Positions 45,887-54,918 of a stretch of 64,000 nucleotides of DNA are shown piece after piece. Made by a program: the position numbers and the translations under genes. How positions within the stretch are numbered: the first letter of the stretch is position 1; each line of letters begins with the position of its first letter. Source of the stretch: Bradyrhizobium neotropicale (lineage in GTDB: Bacteria; Pseudomonadota; Alphaproteobacteria; Rhizobiales; Xanthobacteraceae); contig NZ_LSEF01000091.1 in NCBI RefSeq assembly GCF_001641695.1, positions 62,001 to 126,000 on the forward strand. The letters run 5' to 3'. The notes under the pieces were generated by a model. The model was not told where the DNA came from, ran no database searches, and saw only the letters and a program-made list of their open reading frames with translations.

Positions 45887-47206
45887 TTGACGGACGAGAC
45901 GCACGCAAATCTTGATCGCCTGCTGCAAGCCGGCGGCATCCAGCTTGGCCGGGCCCAGCGCGATCGCCTGACCTGGCTGGTCGGGCAATACGGTGCGCCG
46001 ACGCTCGACGCCAACCTTGAGGGACGGCACGGCGGCCTCATCCTCCTGAAGGAACTGCCGAGCGGCGCCGCGGCCGAGTTGTTGTACCGCGCGCTTACCC
46101 CTGCCAGCGCCGTCGTCATTCCCGGGAGCGAGAGTCCCGGCTTCGATTTCCTCAAGTCCAAGCTGACCGAGTTCGGCACCGTCGGCCCCTGCGGCGCGGA
46201 CGGCCCGCATGAAATATGGTGGGGCGGTATCGGCTGGTCGAAATTCCTGACCGCCGCTGATGCCTCCGCCGCCCGGCCGCGCATCGTCTCCTGTTATCCG
46301 CGCGGCGGCGGCGAGAATATTTCCTCAGGCTTGAGGCAATCGCTCGAGCGCCTGCGCCTCGACAGCCATATCGAGGCAATCGGGACCCAGTTTGACGACC
46401 GCATCCTCTGCTTCGAGAAGGCCGAGTTCATGGTGCGGATGTGGAACAAATATCGCGAACCGCTGCTTTTCGTCGAAGCCGGCGCCGTGTTGCGCGAGCT
46501 GCCGCTGCTGCCGTCCTTCCTCCGTTGCGACGTCGCGCTCCACAAGTGGAACCGCTGGGAGATGTCGGCGCGTACGCTCTATCTCGGCCGCACCGCGCAC
46601 GCCGAACTGCTGCTGCGCGCCTGGCAGCAGCTCGCCGCGTCCTATCCCGCGGTCTGGGAGGGCTATCTGCTCGACCAGGCCTGGAGCCTGACCTCGTCGC
46701 AGGTGCCGCTCGACACCGTATGGCTGCCGCGATCCTATCACGCGCTGAAAGGCGATCTCGGCGCGAGCCGCGCCGTGATCCTGCACGATCAGCAAACGAC
46801 GACGCTGGAGCTCGGGCCCGATCCCGGTTTCGCCGGCCTCGTGCGCACCGCCCGCCGCGCCGGCCGCACCGGCGCTCGCGACGCCTTCATGGTGATGACC
46901 TCGAAAGCTACGACTGGCAACGGCATCGCCGTGATCTTGCGCGACATCGCGGCCAGCGACGCGACCGCGGTTGCGGCGACGGTCGAAGCCGTGACCGGCG
47001 CCTATGCCGCCGACTGCGGCGGGTACGGCCGGTTCGAGCTGTCGCTGTGCGCCTGGCAGGAGGATGTCGGCGCCGCGCGCGAAGCCGCCGCCCTGGCGCG
47101 CTACCGCATCCTGGAGATCGCCCCGGGGCAGAAGATCGCCAACGATTTCTTCGCCGCGCACGCATCCGACGATGCGGTCATGACCGCGCGCCATCTTTTC
47201 CCCTGA
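45887..47206 (+). CDS. hypothetical protein, possible glycosyltransferase (439 aa)
   Basis: 439 residues from TTG, with GAGGGGAC about 10 bases upstream. Soluble, no signal peptide. The middle part (about 130-270) has features of a nucleotide-diphospho-sugar transferase: FEKAEFMVRMWNKYREPLLF, then VEAGAVL, SARTLYLGRTAHAELLLRAW and EGYLLDQAWSL, which resembles the acceptor/Asp-containing part of GT-A-like enzymes. This is pattern impression only. Position between a HAD protein and a formyltransferase-like protein, next to flagellin, supports a glycan role. Confidence 0.5.
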   Translation: MTDETHANLDRLLQAGGIQLGRAQRDRLTWLVGQYGAPTLDANLEGRHGGLILLKELPSGAAAELLYRALTPASAVVIPGSESPGFDFLKSKLTEFGTVGPCGADGPHEIWWGGIGWSKFLTAADASAARPRIVSCYPRGGGENISSGLRQSLERLRLDSHIEAIGTQFDDRILCFEKAEFMVRMWNKYREPLLFVEAGAVLRELPLLPSFLRCDVALHKWNRWEMSARTLYLGRTAHAELLLRAWQQLAASYPAVWEGYLLDQAWSLTSSQVPLDTVWLPRSYHALKGDLGASRAVILHDQQTTTLELGPDPGFAGLVRTARRAGRTGARDAFMVMTSKATTGNGIAVILRDIAASDATAVAATVEAVTGAYAADCGGYGRFELSLCAWQEDVGAAREAAALARYRILEIAPGQKIANDFFAAHASDDAVMTARHLFP

Positions 47207-47219
47207 CGGACGACACACG

Positions 47220-47756
47220 ATGCTGAAAACCATCATCCTGCTTACCGACACTGTGCAACAGCAGCAGCCGCTGGCCAACCTGCTCCGGGAGCACAATCGC
47301 GATCTGGCCTTCTGCTCGGCGCTCCGCGCCCAGGACCTCGCCGCGATCTCCCCAGAGGTGCTGCGCGATGCCCGCCTGGTGTCCTTTGCCAACGACATCG
47401 CCGTCTCCGAGAAATTCCTGCTCCAGCTCGGCCATGGTGCCTACAAGTTCTACACCGCACCGACGCAATATCCGGGCCTGCCGCCAGCGCCCGACGAGAA
47501 CGACGACGATCCGCGCTGCGTCTCCGTGGTCGCGCAGTCGATGACGATCTGGCCGGATTTCAGGAAGGTAGTCGGGCTCGAGACCCTGACGATTCCGGAA
47601 GGAACGGCCGTCGCCGAGCGCGACCGGCTGGTGTTTTCGCGGCTCGCCCATCTGTTCTGGCGGATGTCCGGCATGATCGCGGGCGACGCTGCGGATCTGC
47701 CTGGCATCATCGAATCCGATGAGAGCCAGCGTCCTTCACTTGCGATGATGAACTGA
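47220..47756 (+). CDS. formyltransferase-like protein (178 aa)
   Basis: 178 residues. Starts MLKTIILLTDTVQQQQPLAN and contains ARLVSFANDIAVSEKFLLQL, then GHGAYKFYTAPTQYPGLPPA, which matches the formyltransferase signature where a small-residue, Tyr, Asn, Phe, His-Pro loop precedes a YPG motif. The usual catalytic Asn-His pair (N-x-H) reads K-F-Y here, so activity is uncertain. It could modify an amino sugar in a flagellin or LPS glycan. It overlaps the 3' end of the next, opposite-strand gene by 21 bp. Confidence 0.55.
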   Translation: MLKTIILLTDTVQQQQPLANLLREHNRDLAFCSALRAQDLAAISPEVLRDARLVSFANDIAVSEKFLLQLGHGAYKFYTAPTQYPGLPPAPDENDDDPRCVSVVAQSMTIWPDFRKVVGLETLTIPEGTAVAERDRLVFSRLAHLFWRMSGMIAGDAADLPGIIESDESQRPSLAMMN

Positions 47757-48980
47757 CGCCGCCAGCGCATCGCGGTGCTCGGGCGCCGCGATCGCGATCA
47801 TGCGGCGCGCACGCTCGGCAAGGCCGCAGCTGCGCAGCTCCGCGACGCCCCATTCGGTGACGATAGCATCGACGTCGGCGCGCGGCGTCGTCACGGTCTC
47901 GACATTGACGACGATGCGGCTGGTGCCGTCGGACGCAGTCGCCGGCAGCGCGATGATCGCCCTGCCCCCATTGGATGCATTGGCGCCGCGCACGAAATCG
48001 AGCTGCCCGCCGATCGCACCAATCGCGACGCCATTGAGCGTCTCGGAATTGACGGCGCCATCGAGCCCGACCTGGAGTGCCGAGTTGATCGCAACCAACC
48101 GGTTGATCCGCGCCAGCACATTTTGACCGTGCGTGTAGGACGTCGGCCGCACCGCGACCGCCCGGTTCTGATGCACGAAGCGGTAGAGCCGCTGCGTGCC
48201 GATCACTTGGTTGGTGACGGTGATCCCGGCGTCGATGCCCTTGTCCGCATTGGTCACCGCGCCGCGCTCGATCAGATCGACCACGGCGTCGTTGATCAGG
48301 CCGGAATGGATACCGAGGTTGCGCGCGTGGGAGAGCGAGGACAGGATCGCGTCCGGGACCCGCCCCACCCCGAACTGGAGCGTGCTGCCGTCGGCAATCA
48401 GGCTCGCCGCATGCGCCGCGATCTGCCGCGAGACGTCGTCGAGCGGCGTCGACGGCAACTCGACCGGCACACGCCGGGCCGCCACCCGCATATGGATCGG
48501 CACGTCCGCGGGCCATTCCGCGCCGAATGTAAAGGGTGCATCCGGATTGATCTCGGCGATGACGAGGCGCGCGCCGCGCGCGGCATCGATGACATAGTCG
48601 TTGGAGAGGCTCGCGCTCAGCCGGCCGTCGGCGGCTTCTGCGAGCTGCACGAGCACCACGTCGGCGCGGTGGCGGCGCGCGGCGAAGTCGGCGCAGAAGG
48701 CGCTGTAGTTGCTCGGAATGACCTCCAGCCGCCCGGCTTTCGCGAGCCGCCGCGCATTGCCGATCACGCCATAGCTTTGGAACGAGACGTTGGGCGCGCA
48801 AGTGGAGAACGTCTCCGAGAACAGCGGCCCGACCATCATGCAGAAGGGCGGCAGATGCGCCGCCTGCGTCACCAGCGTTTCGGTCAGCGTGACCGGCTCC
48901 GCGGTCGCCTGCCCGCACACGACGAGACCGCCGTCCCGGATCAGGCCGGTGAAATCGATCGGCGCTGCGTCACCTGGCAT
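47736..48980 (-). CDS. acetyl-CoA hydrolase/CoA-transferase family protein
   Basis: 414 residues with the family's two-domain form: TADGSTLQFGVGRVPDAILS-like segment (SLIADGSTLQFGVGRVPDAI), GIHSGLINDAVVDLIERGAV and a C-terminal ADVDAIVTEWGVAELRSCGL. Members are acetyl-CoA hydrolases, 4-hydroxybutyrate or succinyl-CoA:acid CoA-transferases. Yersinia itaconate CoA-transferase also belongs to this family. Last gene of the minus operon; it starts 6 bp after the ligase stop, so it is co-transcribed. Confidence 0.88.
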   Translation of the reverse strand: MPGDAAPIDFTGLIRDGGLVVCGQATAEPVTLTETLVTQAAHLPPFCMMVGPLFSETFSTCAPNVSFQSYGVIGNARRLAKAGRLEVIPSNYSAFCADFAARRHRADVVLVQLAEAADGRLSASLSNDYVIDAARGARLVIAEINPDAPFTFGAEWPADVPIHMRVAARRVPVELPSTPLDDVSRQIAAHAASLIADGSTLQFGVGRVPDAILSSLSHARNLGIHSGLINDAVVDLIERGAVTNADKGIDAGITVTNQVIGTQRLYRFVHQNRAVAVRPTSYTHGQNVLARINRLVAINSALQVGLDGAVNSETLNGVAIGAIGGQLDFVRGANASNGGRAIIALPATASDGTSRIVVNVETVTTPRADVDAIVTEWGVAELRSCGLAERARRMIAIAAPEHRDALAASVHHRK

Positions 48981-48986
48981 CGTGGG

Positions 48987-50540
48987 CTAGTCCATCGGCG
49001 CAAGGTGCGTGGAGGACTCACTCAACAGCGTGCGCAGCTCCGTCTTCACGATCTTGCCGTAGCTGTTCTTCGGCAGCTCACCGGTGAGATAATAGTGCTT
49101 CGGCCGCTTGAAGCGCGCGATCCAGGCGTTGCAGATCTGGTCCAACTCGTCGCGCGTCACGGTCTTGCCAGCGACGGGAACGACGACGGCCACGACCTCC
49201 TCGCCCCATTCCGGATGCGGACGGCCGATCACCGAAACTTCGGCGACGGCCTCGTGCCGCAGCAATACTTCCTCGACCTCGCGCGGATAGATGTTGGTGC
49301 CGCCGGAGATGATGACGTCCTTGGAGCGGTCCTTCAGTGTGAGGAAGCCGTCGGCGTCGAACGCGCCCATGTCGCCAGTATAGAGCCAGCCGTCACGCAG
49401 CGTATTCGCGGTGGCCTCCGGATTCTGCCAATAGCCGGACATCACGGTATCGCCGCGCACGATGATCTCGCCGATCTCGCCCGGCGCGACGTCCCGCCCG
49501 GCTTCGTCCACGGTGCGGACCTGCACCACGCCCTGCGCAATGCCGACCGATGCTAGGTGCTCCTCATGGCGCGGATGCCCGGAATCGACATGCTTCGACT
49601 TGGGCAGATAGGTGATGGTCATCGGCGTCTCGCCCTGACCATAGATCTGCGCAAGTTTTGGTCCGAACGCCGAGAGCGCGGCCTTGCAATCGGCGACATA
49701 CATGGGACCACCGCCATAGATGATGGTCTTCAGCCCCGGCGCGCTCGCGCCCGCCGCTTTCGCGGCAACCGTCAGGCGCCGCACCATGGTGGGTGCAGCG
49801 AAGAAGGAGATGCCGTCGCGCTTTGCCGTCAGCTCGAGGATCTCGTCCGGTTCGAAGCGGCCGCTCTCGGGAATGATCTGTGCCCCCATGCCGAACACAT
49901 GCGGCACCATATAGAGGCCGGAGCCGTGCGACATCGGCGCCGCATGCAGCAGCGCCTCGCCGGGCACAATCGGGTTGATCTCGGCGAGATAGTTCAGCGC
50001 CATGGCCAGCAGGTTGCGGTGGCTCAGCACCGCGCCCTTCGGCCGCCCGGTGGTGCCGCTGGTGTAGAAGATCCAGGCAGGGTCGGTGATCGCGACATCG
50101 GCAATCGCAATGCCATCGGTCCTCTCAAGGCCGCGATGCTCGGCTGAGCCGATCTCGATGATGCGTGGCTTGCCTGCGCCAAGCGCCAAGGCCTCCGACG
50201 CGACGCCTGCCATGTCCTCGGTCACGAACACGACCGCGACGCCCGAATTGTCCAGAATGAACGCGACCTCGCGCGGATGCAGCTTTGCATTGATGGGAAC
50301 GGCAACCAGCCCGGCATGCCAGCACGCATAGAGGCAGGCGACATAGTCCGGCGCGTTCTTCATCAGCAGCGCGACGCGATCGCCCTTGGCAAGACCAAGA
50401 CGCTGTTGCAGCGAGGCGGCCAGCGAGGCCACCGTCACGGCGAGCCGGCCGTAATCGGCAACCGGCGTCAATCCTTTGAGCAGCGCCGGCGCGTATGGGT
50501 CGGCTTTGGCGGCACGCAGCAGATGTTGAGCAAGGTTCAT
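48987..50540 (-). CDS. AMP-forming acyl-CoA ligase
   Basis: 517-residue ANL adenylating enzyme. P-loop-type motif WIFYTSGTTGRPKGAVLSH (about residues 160-180), then YGQGETPMT, GWLYTGDMGAFD and a C-terminal lysine motif PKNSYGKIVK. Substrate unknown; the family includes malonyl-CoA, 3-hydroxypropionate and medium-chain enzymes. It activates the imported acid of the TRAP operon, probably as an alternative to CoA-transfer. 31 bp after the acyl-CoA dehydrogenase. Confidence 0.88.
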   Translation of the reverse strand: MNLAQHLLRAAKADPYAPALLKGLTPVADYGRLAVTVASLAASLQQRLGLAKGDRVALLMKNAPDYVACLYACWHAGLVAVPINAKLHPREVAFILDNSGVAVVFVTEDMAGVASEALALGAGKPRIIEIGSAEHRGLERTDGIAIADVAITDPAWIFYTSGTTGRPKGAVLSHRNLLAMALNYLAEINPIVPGEALLHAAPMSHGSGLYMVPHVFGMGAQIIPESGRFEPDEILELTAKRDGISFFAAPTMVRRLTVAAKAAGASAPGLKTIIYGGGPMYVADCKAALSAFGPKLAQIYGQGETPMTITYLPKSKHVDSGHPRHEEHLASVGIAQGVVQVRTVDEAGRDVAPGEIGEIIVRGDTVMSGYWQNPEATANTLRDGWLYTGDMGAFDADGFLTLKDRSKDVIISGGTNIYPREVEEVLLRHEAVAEVSVIGRPHPEWGEEVVAVVVPVAGKTVTRDELDQICNAWIARFKRPKHYYLTGELPKNSYGKIVKTELRTLLSESSTHLAPMD

Positions 50541-50571
50541 GGCGATCCGGCCAAACAGTGCGCGGGCAAGA

Positions 50572-51738
50572 TTAGTACGACTTGGCCAGCCCGAGCACTT
50601 TTTCTGCGATGAAGCTGAGTGCGAGCTGCGGGCTGACCGGCGCGATGCGCGGGATCAGGATCTCGCGCAGATAACGCTCGACGTGAAATTCCTTGGCATA
50701 GCCGAAGCCGCCATGGGTCATCACCGCCTGCTCGCAGGCCGAGAAGCCGGCCTCGCCCGCGAGATATTTTGCGGCATTGGCGGCAGCCCCACAGGACATG
50801 CCCTTGTCGTACTGCCAGGCCGCCGACATCACCATCAGCCAGGCGGCCTCGAGCTCGACCCAGTTGACCGCGAGCGGATGCTGGATGCCCTGGTTCTTGC
50901 CGATCGGACGATTGAACACCACGCGCGTCTTGGCGTACTCGGTCGCGCGCGAGAGCGCGAGCTTGCCGAGCCCCACCGCCTCGGCCGCGATCAGGATGCG
51001 CTCGGGGTTCATGCCTTCCAGGATGTATTCGAACCCGCGGCCTTCTTCGCCAATGCGGTCTTCCATCGGGATCTCGAAATCCTCGAAGAACAGCTCGTTG
51101 GAATCGACGATCTTGCGGCCCATCTTCTCGATCTCGTGGACCTTGATCTTGTTGCGGTCGAAATCGGTGTAGAACAGGCTGAGGCCGTGGGTGGGCGAGC
51201 GCACCTCTTCCAGCGGCGTGGTACGCGCCAGCAGCAGGATTTTGTGCGCGACCTGCGCGGTAGAGATCCACACCTTCTGACCGTTGACGATGTAGCGGTC
51301 GTTCTTGGCGACCGCGCGGGTCTTGAGCTGGGTAGTGTTGAGTCCGGTGTTGGGCTCGGTGACGGCGAAGCACGCCTTCTCGCGGCCCTCGACCATCGGC
51401 GGCAGCATGCGCTTGCGTTGCTCCTCGGTGCCGAACACGACGACCGGGTTGAGCCCGAACACGTTGATGTGCACGGCGGAGGCGCCGGACATGCCCGCAC
51501 CGGACTCCGCAATCGTGCGCATCATGATCGCGGCCTCGGTGATGCCAAGCCCGGAGCCGCCATATTCCTCCGGCACACAGATGCCGAGCCAGCCGGCATC
51601 GGCCAGCGCCTTGTGAAAGTCGTGCGGGAAGCCGCCGTCGTGGTCCTTCTTCAGCCAGTAGGCATCGGGAAAGCCTTCGCAGATCTTGGCGATGGCGTCG
51701 CGAATGGCCTCCTGCTGATCGGTGAGCGCGAAATCCAT
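50572..51738 (-). CDS. acyl-CoA dehydrogenase
   Basis: 388 residues, standard length for the FAD-dependent family. Family motifs: CVPEEYGGSGLGITEAAIMM, FAVTEPNTGLNTTQLKTRA, YIVNGQKVWISTAQ, FNRPIGKNQGIQHPLAV and VMTHGGFGYAKEFHVERYLR. It forms a C2-C3 double bond in an acyl-CoA, passing electrons to ETF. Within this operon it could act on a short branched or dicarboxylyl-CoA. Gaps to neighbours are about 30 bp. Confidence 0.93.
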   Translation of the reverse strand: MDFALTDQQEAIRDAIAKICEGFPDAYWLKKDHDGGFPHDFHKALADAGWLGICVPEEYGGSGLGITEAAIMMRTIAESGAGMSGASAVHINVFGLNPVVVFGTEEQRKRMLPPMVEGREKACFAVTEPNTGLNTTQLKTRAVAKNDRYIVNGQKVWISTAQVAHKILLLARTTPLEEVRSPTHGLSLFYTDFDRNKIKVHEIEKMGRKIVDSNELFFEDFEIPMEDRIGEEGRGFEYILEGMNPERILIAAEAVGLGKLALSRATEYAKTRVVFNRPIGKNQGIQHPLAVNWVELEAAWLMVMSAAWQYDKGMSCGAAANAAKYLAGEAGFSACEQAVMTHGGFGYAKEFHVERYLREILIPRIAPVSPQLALSFIAEKVLGLAKSY

Positions 51739-51771
51739 GATTGGTCTCCTTTTCTGGAGGCTCGTTGAGCG

Positions 51772-53061
51772 CTAGCGCCCCATCTGCGAGGGCAGCCAGA
51801 GAATGATCGAGGGAAACGCCACCAGGATCGCGATCGCGATCAGGTGTGCGATGAAATGCGGGAAGGTGCCGTGGAACACCTCCGCCACCGGCCGCTTGGC
51901 ATAGCGGGCGACGATGAAGCAATTGAGCCCGACCGGCGGCGTGATCATGCCGACCTCGGCGGTGACGATCTTGATCACGCCGAACCAGATCGGATCGAAG
52001 CCGAGCGTCTTGATCAGCGGCAGCACGATCGGCACCGTCAGCACCAGGATCGCGATCTGGTCCATGAAGGAGCCGAGTACGATGTAGCCGCACAGGATCA
52101 GGGTGATGATCACCCAGCGCGAGGTCGGCAAGCTACCGATCCAGGCGACAAGGTCCTGCGTCACATGGGTAAGCGTGAAGAAGTAACCGAAGATCGAGGC
52201 TCCGACCAGGATCATGATGATCATGCAGGTGCCGTGACAGGCGCGCAGCAGCGTCTTGTAGAGCGTGCTCGGCGTGATCTTGCCCTTGACGATCGCGAGC
52301 AGGAAGGCGCCGAAGGCGCCGAAGGCCGAGGCTTCCGTCGGCGTCGCCACGCCGAGATAGATCGTACCCGTCACGATCGAGAACAGCACCACCATCGGCG
52401 AGACCTGCCACAGCAGCGCAAACTTCTCGCGCCACGGCACCGACTTCGCGGCCGGGGCGCGCGAGGGATCCTGCCAGACCAGGAAGTAGATCGTGGCCAT
52501 GATGGTGATGGTGACGAGGATCGCGGGGATGATGCCGCTGATCAGGAGCTTGCCGATGTTCACCTCGGCCAGCAGGCCGAAGATGACCAGCGCCACGCTG
52601 GTCGGCAGCAGCATCGACAGCGTGCCGGAGATCGCGACGACACCAGCCGCCATCTTCGGCTCGTAGCCCTGGCGGATCATCGCCGGCAGGCTGGTAGAGG
52701 ACAGCGTCGCGGCCGAGGCCGTCGAGGTGCCGCAGATCGCGCCAAAGCCGGCGCCGGCGAGCGCCGTAGCCATGCCAAGGCCGCCGGGAACGCGGCCGAC
52801 CCAGGCGGATGCCGTCTTAAACAGATCATCCGCGACGCCCGACAGCAGCACGAGGTCCGCCATCAGCAGGAACATCGGGATGGTGATGAGCTCGTAGGAG
52901 GAGACGGTCGACAGCGGCGCTGTCTGCAAAATGCCTGACAAGGTCGCAAAGCCGCCGACCATGACGAGGCCGACCGAGCCTGCGAAGGCCATCGCGAAGC
53001 CGACGGGCGTGCCGAGCGCGAGCAGGGCAAAGAGAAGGGCGAGAACGATCAGAGGAGTCAT
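51772..53061 (-). CDS. dctM: TRAP transporter large permease DctM
   Basis: 429-residue 12-helix permease. Family motifs: TPVGFAMAFAGSVGLVMVGG, FGAICGTSTASAATLSSTSL, VALVIFGLLAEVNIGKLLIS and PPVGLNCFIVARYAKRPVAE near the C terminus. It couples Na+ entry to uptake of acids delivered by the periplasmic receptor. Partner genes dctQ (12 bp away) and dctP precede it. Confidence 0.95.
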   Translation of the reverse strand: MTPLIVLALLFALLALGTPVGFAMAFAGSVGLVMVGGFATLSGILQTAPLSTVSSYELITIPMFLLMADLVLLSGVADDLFKTASAWVGRVPGGLGMATALAGAGFGAICGTSTASAATLSSTSLPAMIRQGYEPKMAAGVVAISGTLSMLLPTSVALVIFGLLAEVNIGKLLISGIIPAILVTITIMATIYFLVWQDPSRAPAAKSVPWREKFALLWQVSPMVVLFSIVTGTIYLGVATPTEASAFGAFGAFLLAIVKGKITPSTLYKTLLRACHGTCMIIMILVGASIFGYFFTLTHVTQDLVAWIGSLPTSRWVIITLILCGYIVLGSFMDQIAILVLTVPIVLPLIKTLGFDPIWFGVIKIVTAEVGMITPPVGLNCFIVARYAKRPVAEVFHGTFPHFIAHLIAIAILVAFPSIILWLPSQMGR

Positions 53062-53073
53062 GAGTGCCCGCCG

Positions 53074-53628
53074 CTATTCGAAGGTTCGCGCTTCGCCGAC
53101 GCCGGTGACCGGCGGCAACGGATAGAGATCGCGCCCGCTGAAGAGGCTCAGCACATTGCCGATGAGCTGCAGCGCCAGCCGCAGCACCAGCACGCCACAG
53201 CCGAACGGCACCAAGGCCGCAGAGATCCAGGTCGGCCAGGGAATCGCGCCCGAGAGAACGTCGTGCTGCTCGTAGTTCTCCAGCGCGCGCTCGAAGCCGA
53301 CCTTGCAGATCAGGACGAACACGAACAGACCGGTCAGCGCGGTGATGATCTCGGACAGCCGTCGCCCTGCCGGCGAGAAATGCGACACGAGAATGTCGAC
53401 GCCGACATGCGCATGCTCGCGCAAGCCGTCCGACAGCGTGAAGAAGAACACCCCGGCGAGAAGATAGAGCCCGATCAGGTCATAGGTGAAGGAGAACGGC
53501 TGGTTCAGCACGTAGCGCATGAACACGTCGGTCACGACCAGTACCATGATCACGAACAGGAACACCACCGCGATCACCGTCAGCGCGCGCTCCAGCGCGC
53601 CGAGCACATCTCCCGCTTGCTTGATCAC
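53074..53628 (-). CDS. dctQ: TRAP transporter small permease DctQ
   Basis: 184 residues with four hydrophobic helices (TVIAVVFLFVIMVLVVTDVF, DLIGLYLLAGVFFFTLS, ITALTGLFVFVLICKVGF and WISAALVPFGCGVLVLRLAL). Contains the RYVLNQPFSFTYDLIG region typical of the family. It associates with DctM and DctP. Confidence 0.92.
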   Translation of the reverse strand: MIKQAGDVLGALERALTVIAVVFLFVIMVLVVTDVFMRYVLNQPFSFTYDLIGLYLLAGVFFFTLSDGLREHAHVGVDILVSHFSPAGRRLSEIITALTGLFVFVLICKVGFERALENYEQHDVLSGAIPWPTWISAALVPFGCGVLVLRLALQLIGNVLSLFSGRDLYPLPPVTGVGEARTFE

Positions 53629-53658
53629 CTCTGGCGCCTCCTTGTTGGTGTCGTGCTA

Positions 53659-54690
53659 TCAGTTCTTCGCGCCGCCGGAAGCGAGCAAGCCTTCGAACTC
53701 CTTCAGCGCGGCGGATGCCTGCTTGCCGCGGCTGTCGAGACCGCTGGCCCATTCCTGGCCGACGCCCTTCAGCTTGTCCTTCATCTCGGCGCGCGTCGCC
53801 TCCGGCAGAGGATCGAAGCTGACGCCCTCGTCCTGGAGATGTTTCTTGGTCGTCTCCGTTTCCTTGTCGACCTGAGCGCAGGCAGTCGGCTCGATCGCAT
53901 CGGAGGCCTCATTCATGGCCTTCTTCACGTCGTCGGGCAGCTTGTCCCAGACCGACTGGTTGATGGAATAGGCAACGATGAAGCTGCCGAAGCTGACGCC
54001 TTCGGTGGCGTGCTTGACCAGCTTGTCGAGACCATAGGCGACGACGCTTTCCATCGGGAAGAGCAGACCGTCCATCGTGCCGCGCGACAGCGACTCATAG
54101 GCGTCAGGCGCGGCCATGCGCACCGGCACGGCGCTGAGCGCGCGCAGCGTCAGGTCCTGCGCGCCACCGGTGGTGCGCAGCTTCAGGCCCTGCATGTCCT
54201 TCGTCGTCTCGACCTTCGCCTTGGCGGTCCACACCTGATAGGGCGGCAGCACCACGGCCAACAATAGCTTGATCTTGTTCGGCGCATATTCCTGCTTGGC
54301 GAGAATGCCCTCGCGCGCGGTCTTCCAGTAGGCGATCGTGCCTTCGCAGCTCGTGGCGAACGCGCCCGGCAATTGCGCGACTTCCGACAGCGGCATCTTG
54401 TCGGAGACATAGGACGGCCCGATGTAGCCGATGTCGACAACGCCCGACTGGGTCAGCCGCAGCATGTCCGCCGCTTTGCCGATCTGCTGGTTCGGATAAT
54501 AGGTGAAGGTCACCGCGCCTTTGGTGCGCTTGGTAACGTCGTCCATCCAGGGCTTGAGCATCAGGCGGACGAGATAGTGGCCGGCGGGGAAGGAGTCGGC
54601 GACCTTCAGCTCCAGCGCCTGCGCCGACATCGTCGAGACCGGCAGCGAAAGCGCGAGCGCCGAGACAGCCCAGACCAGATTCCTCTTCAT
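53659..54690 (-). CDS. dctP: TRAP transporter substrate-binding protein DctP
   Basis: 343 residues with a Sec signal peptide (MKRNLVWAVSALALSLPVST, cleavage near AQA). Mature part follows the DctP family: VADSFPAGHYLVRLMLKPWM, GAVTFTYYPNQQIGKAADML and VVDIGYIGPSYVSDKMPLSE. The Arg that anchors a carboxylate in this family is in a KLRTTGGAQD-like segment (GLKLRTTGG). First gene of the minus operon, with the divergent promoter region upstream. Confidence 0.93.
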   Translation of the reverse strand: MKRNLVWAVSALALSLPVSTMSAQALELKVADSFPAGHYLVRLMLKPWMDDVTKRTKGAVTFTYYPNQQIGKAADMLRLTQSGVVDIGYIGPSYVSDKMPLSEVAQLPGAFATSCEGTIAYWKTAREGILAKQEYAPNKIKLLLAVVLPPYQVWTAKAKVETTKDMQGLKLRTTGGAQDLTLRALSAVPVRMAAPDAYESLSRGTMDGLLFPMESVVAYGLDKLVKHATEGVSFGSFIVAYSINQSVWDKLPDDVKKAMNEASDAIEPTACAQVDKETETTKKHLQDEGVSFDPLPEATRAEMKDKLKGVGQEWASGLDSRGKQASAALKEFEGLLASGGAKN

Positions 54691-54786
54691 TTGCTTCTCC
54701 TTGACGCGTTCCCGTGCCGAGCGCGGCAGCCCGCTGCTGCCGGCCGCCAGGCCCTCGTTTCATTTCTTGCTTGAGGAAAATGTACA

Positions 54787-54817
54787 TATATGTGAATCTA
54801 ATTGTCAAGTATATGAA
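54787..54817. promoter_or_regulatory. paired TATATG elements in the divergent promoter
   Basis: TATATG (54787-54792) lies in the perfect palindrome ACATATATGT (54784-54793). A second element TATATGAA is at 54810-54817, 23 bases further on. Both lie between dctP and the CaiB gene. Candidates for binding sites of the IclR-type regulator encoded at the end of the plus operon. Confidence 0.4.
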
Positions 54818-54892
54818 CGATGCATGGAGCCATGCGCCTGCGGAGGAGTAACTCAAATTGACCGTCGCCATTCTGTGAACTCTAATTCCACC

Positions 54893-54900
54893 TATATGAA
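54893..54900 (+). promoter_or_regulatory. third TATATGAA element
   Basis: TATATGAA at 54893-54900, 18 bp before the CaiB ATG and overlapping where a ribosome or promoter would sit. Same sequence as 54810-54817, so a repressor site is plausible. Confidence 0.35.
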
Positions 54901-54918
54901 TATCTCCAACGAGGCCCC

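Noticed and set aside
47707..48918. 403-codon frame overlapping the CoA-transferase on the minus strand
   Set aside because: Arg-rich shadow with no family features; the 47736-48980 frame has clear family motifs.
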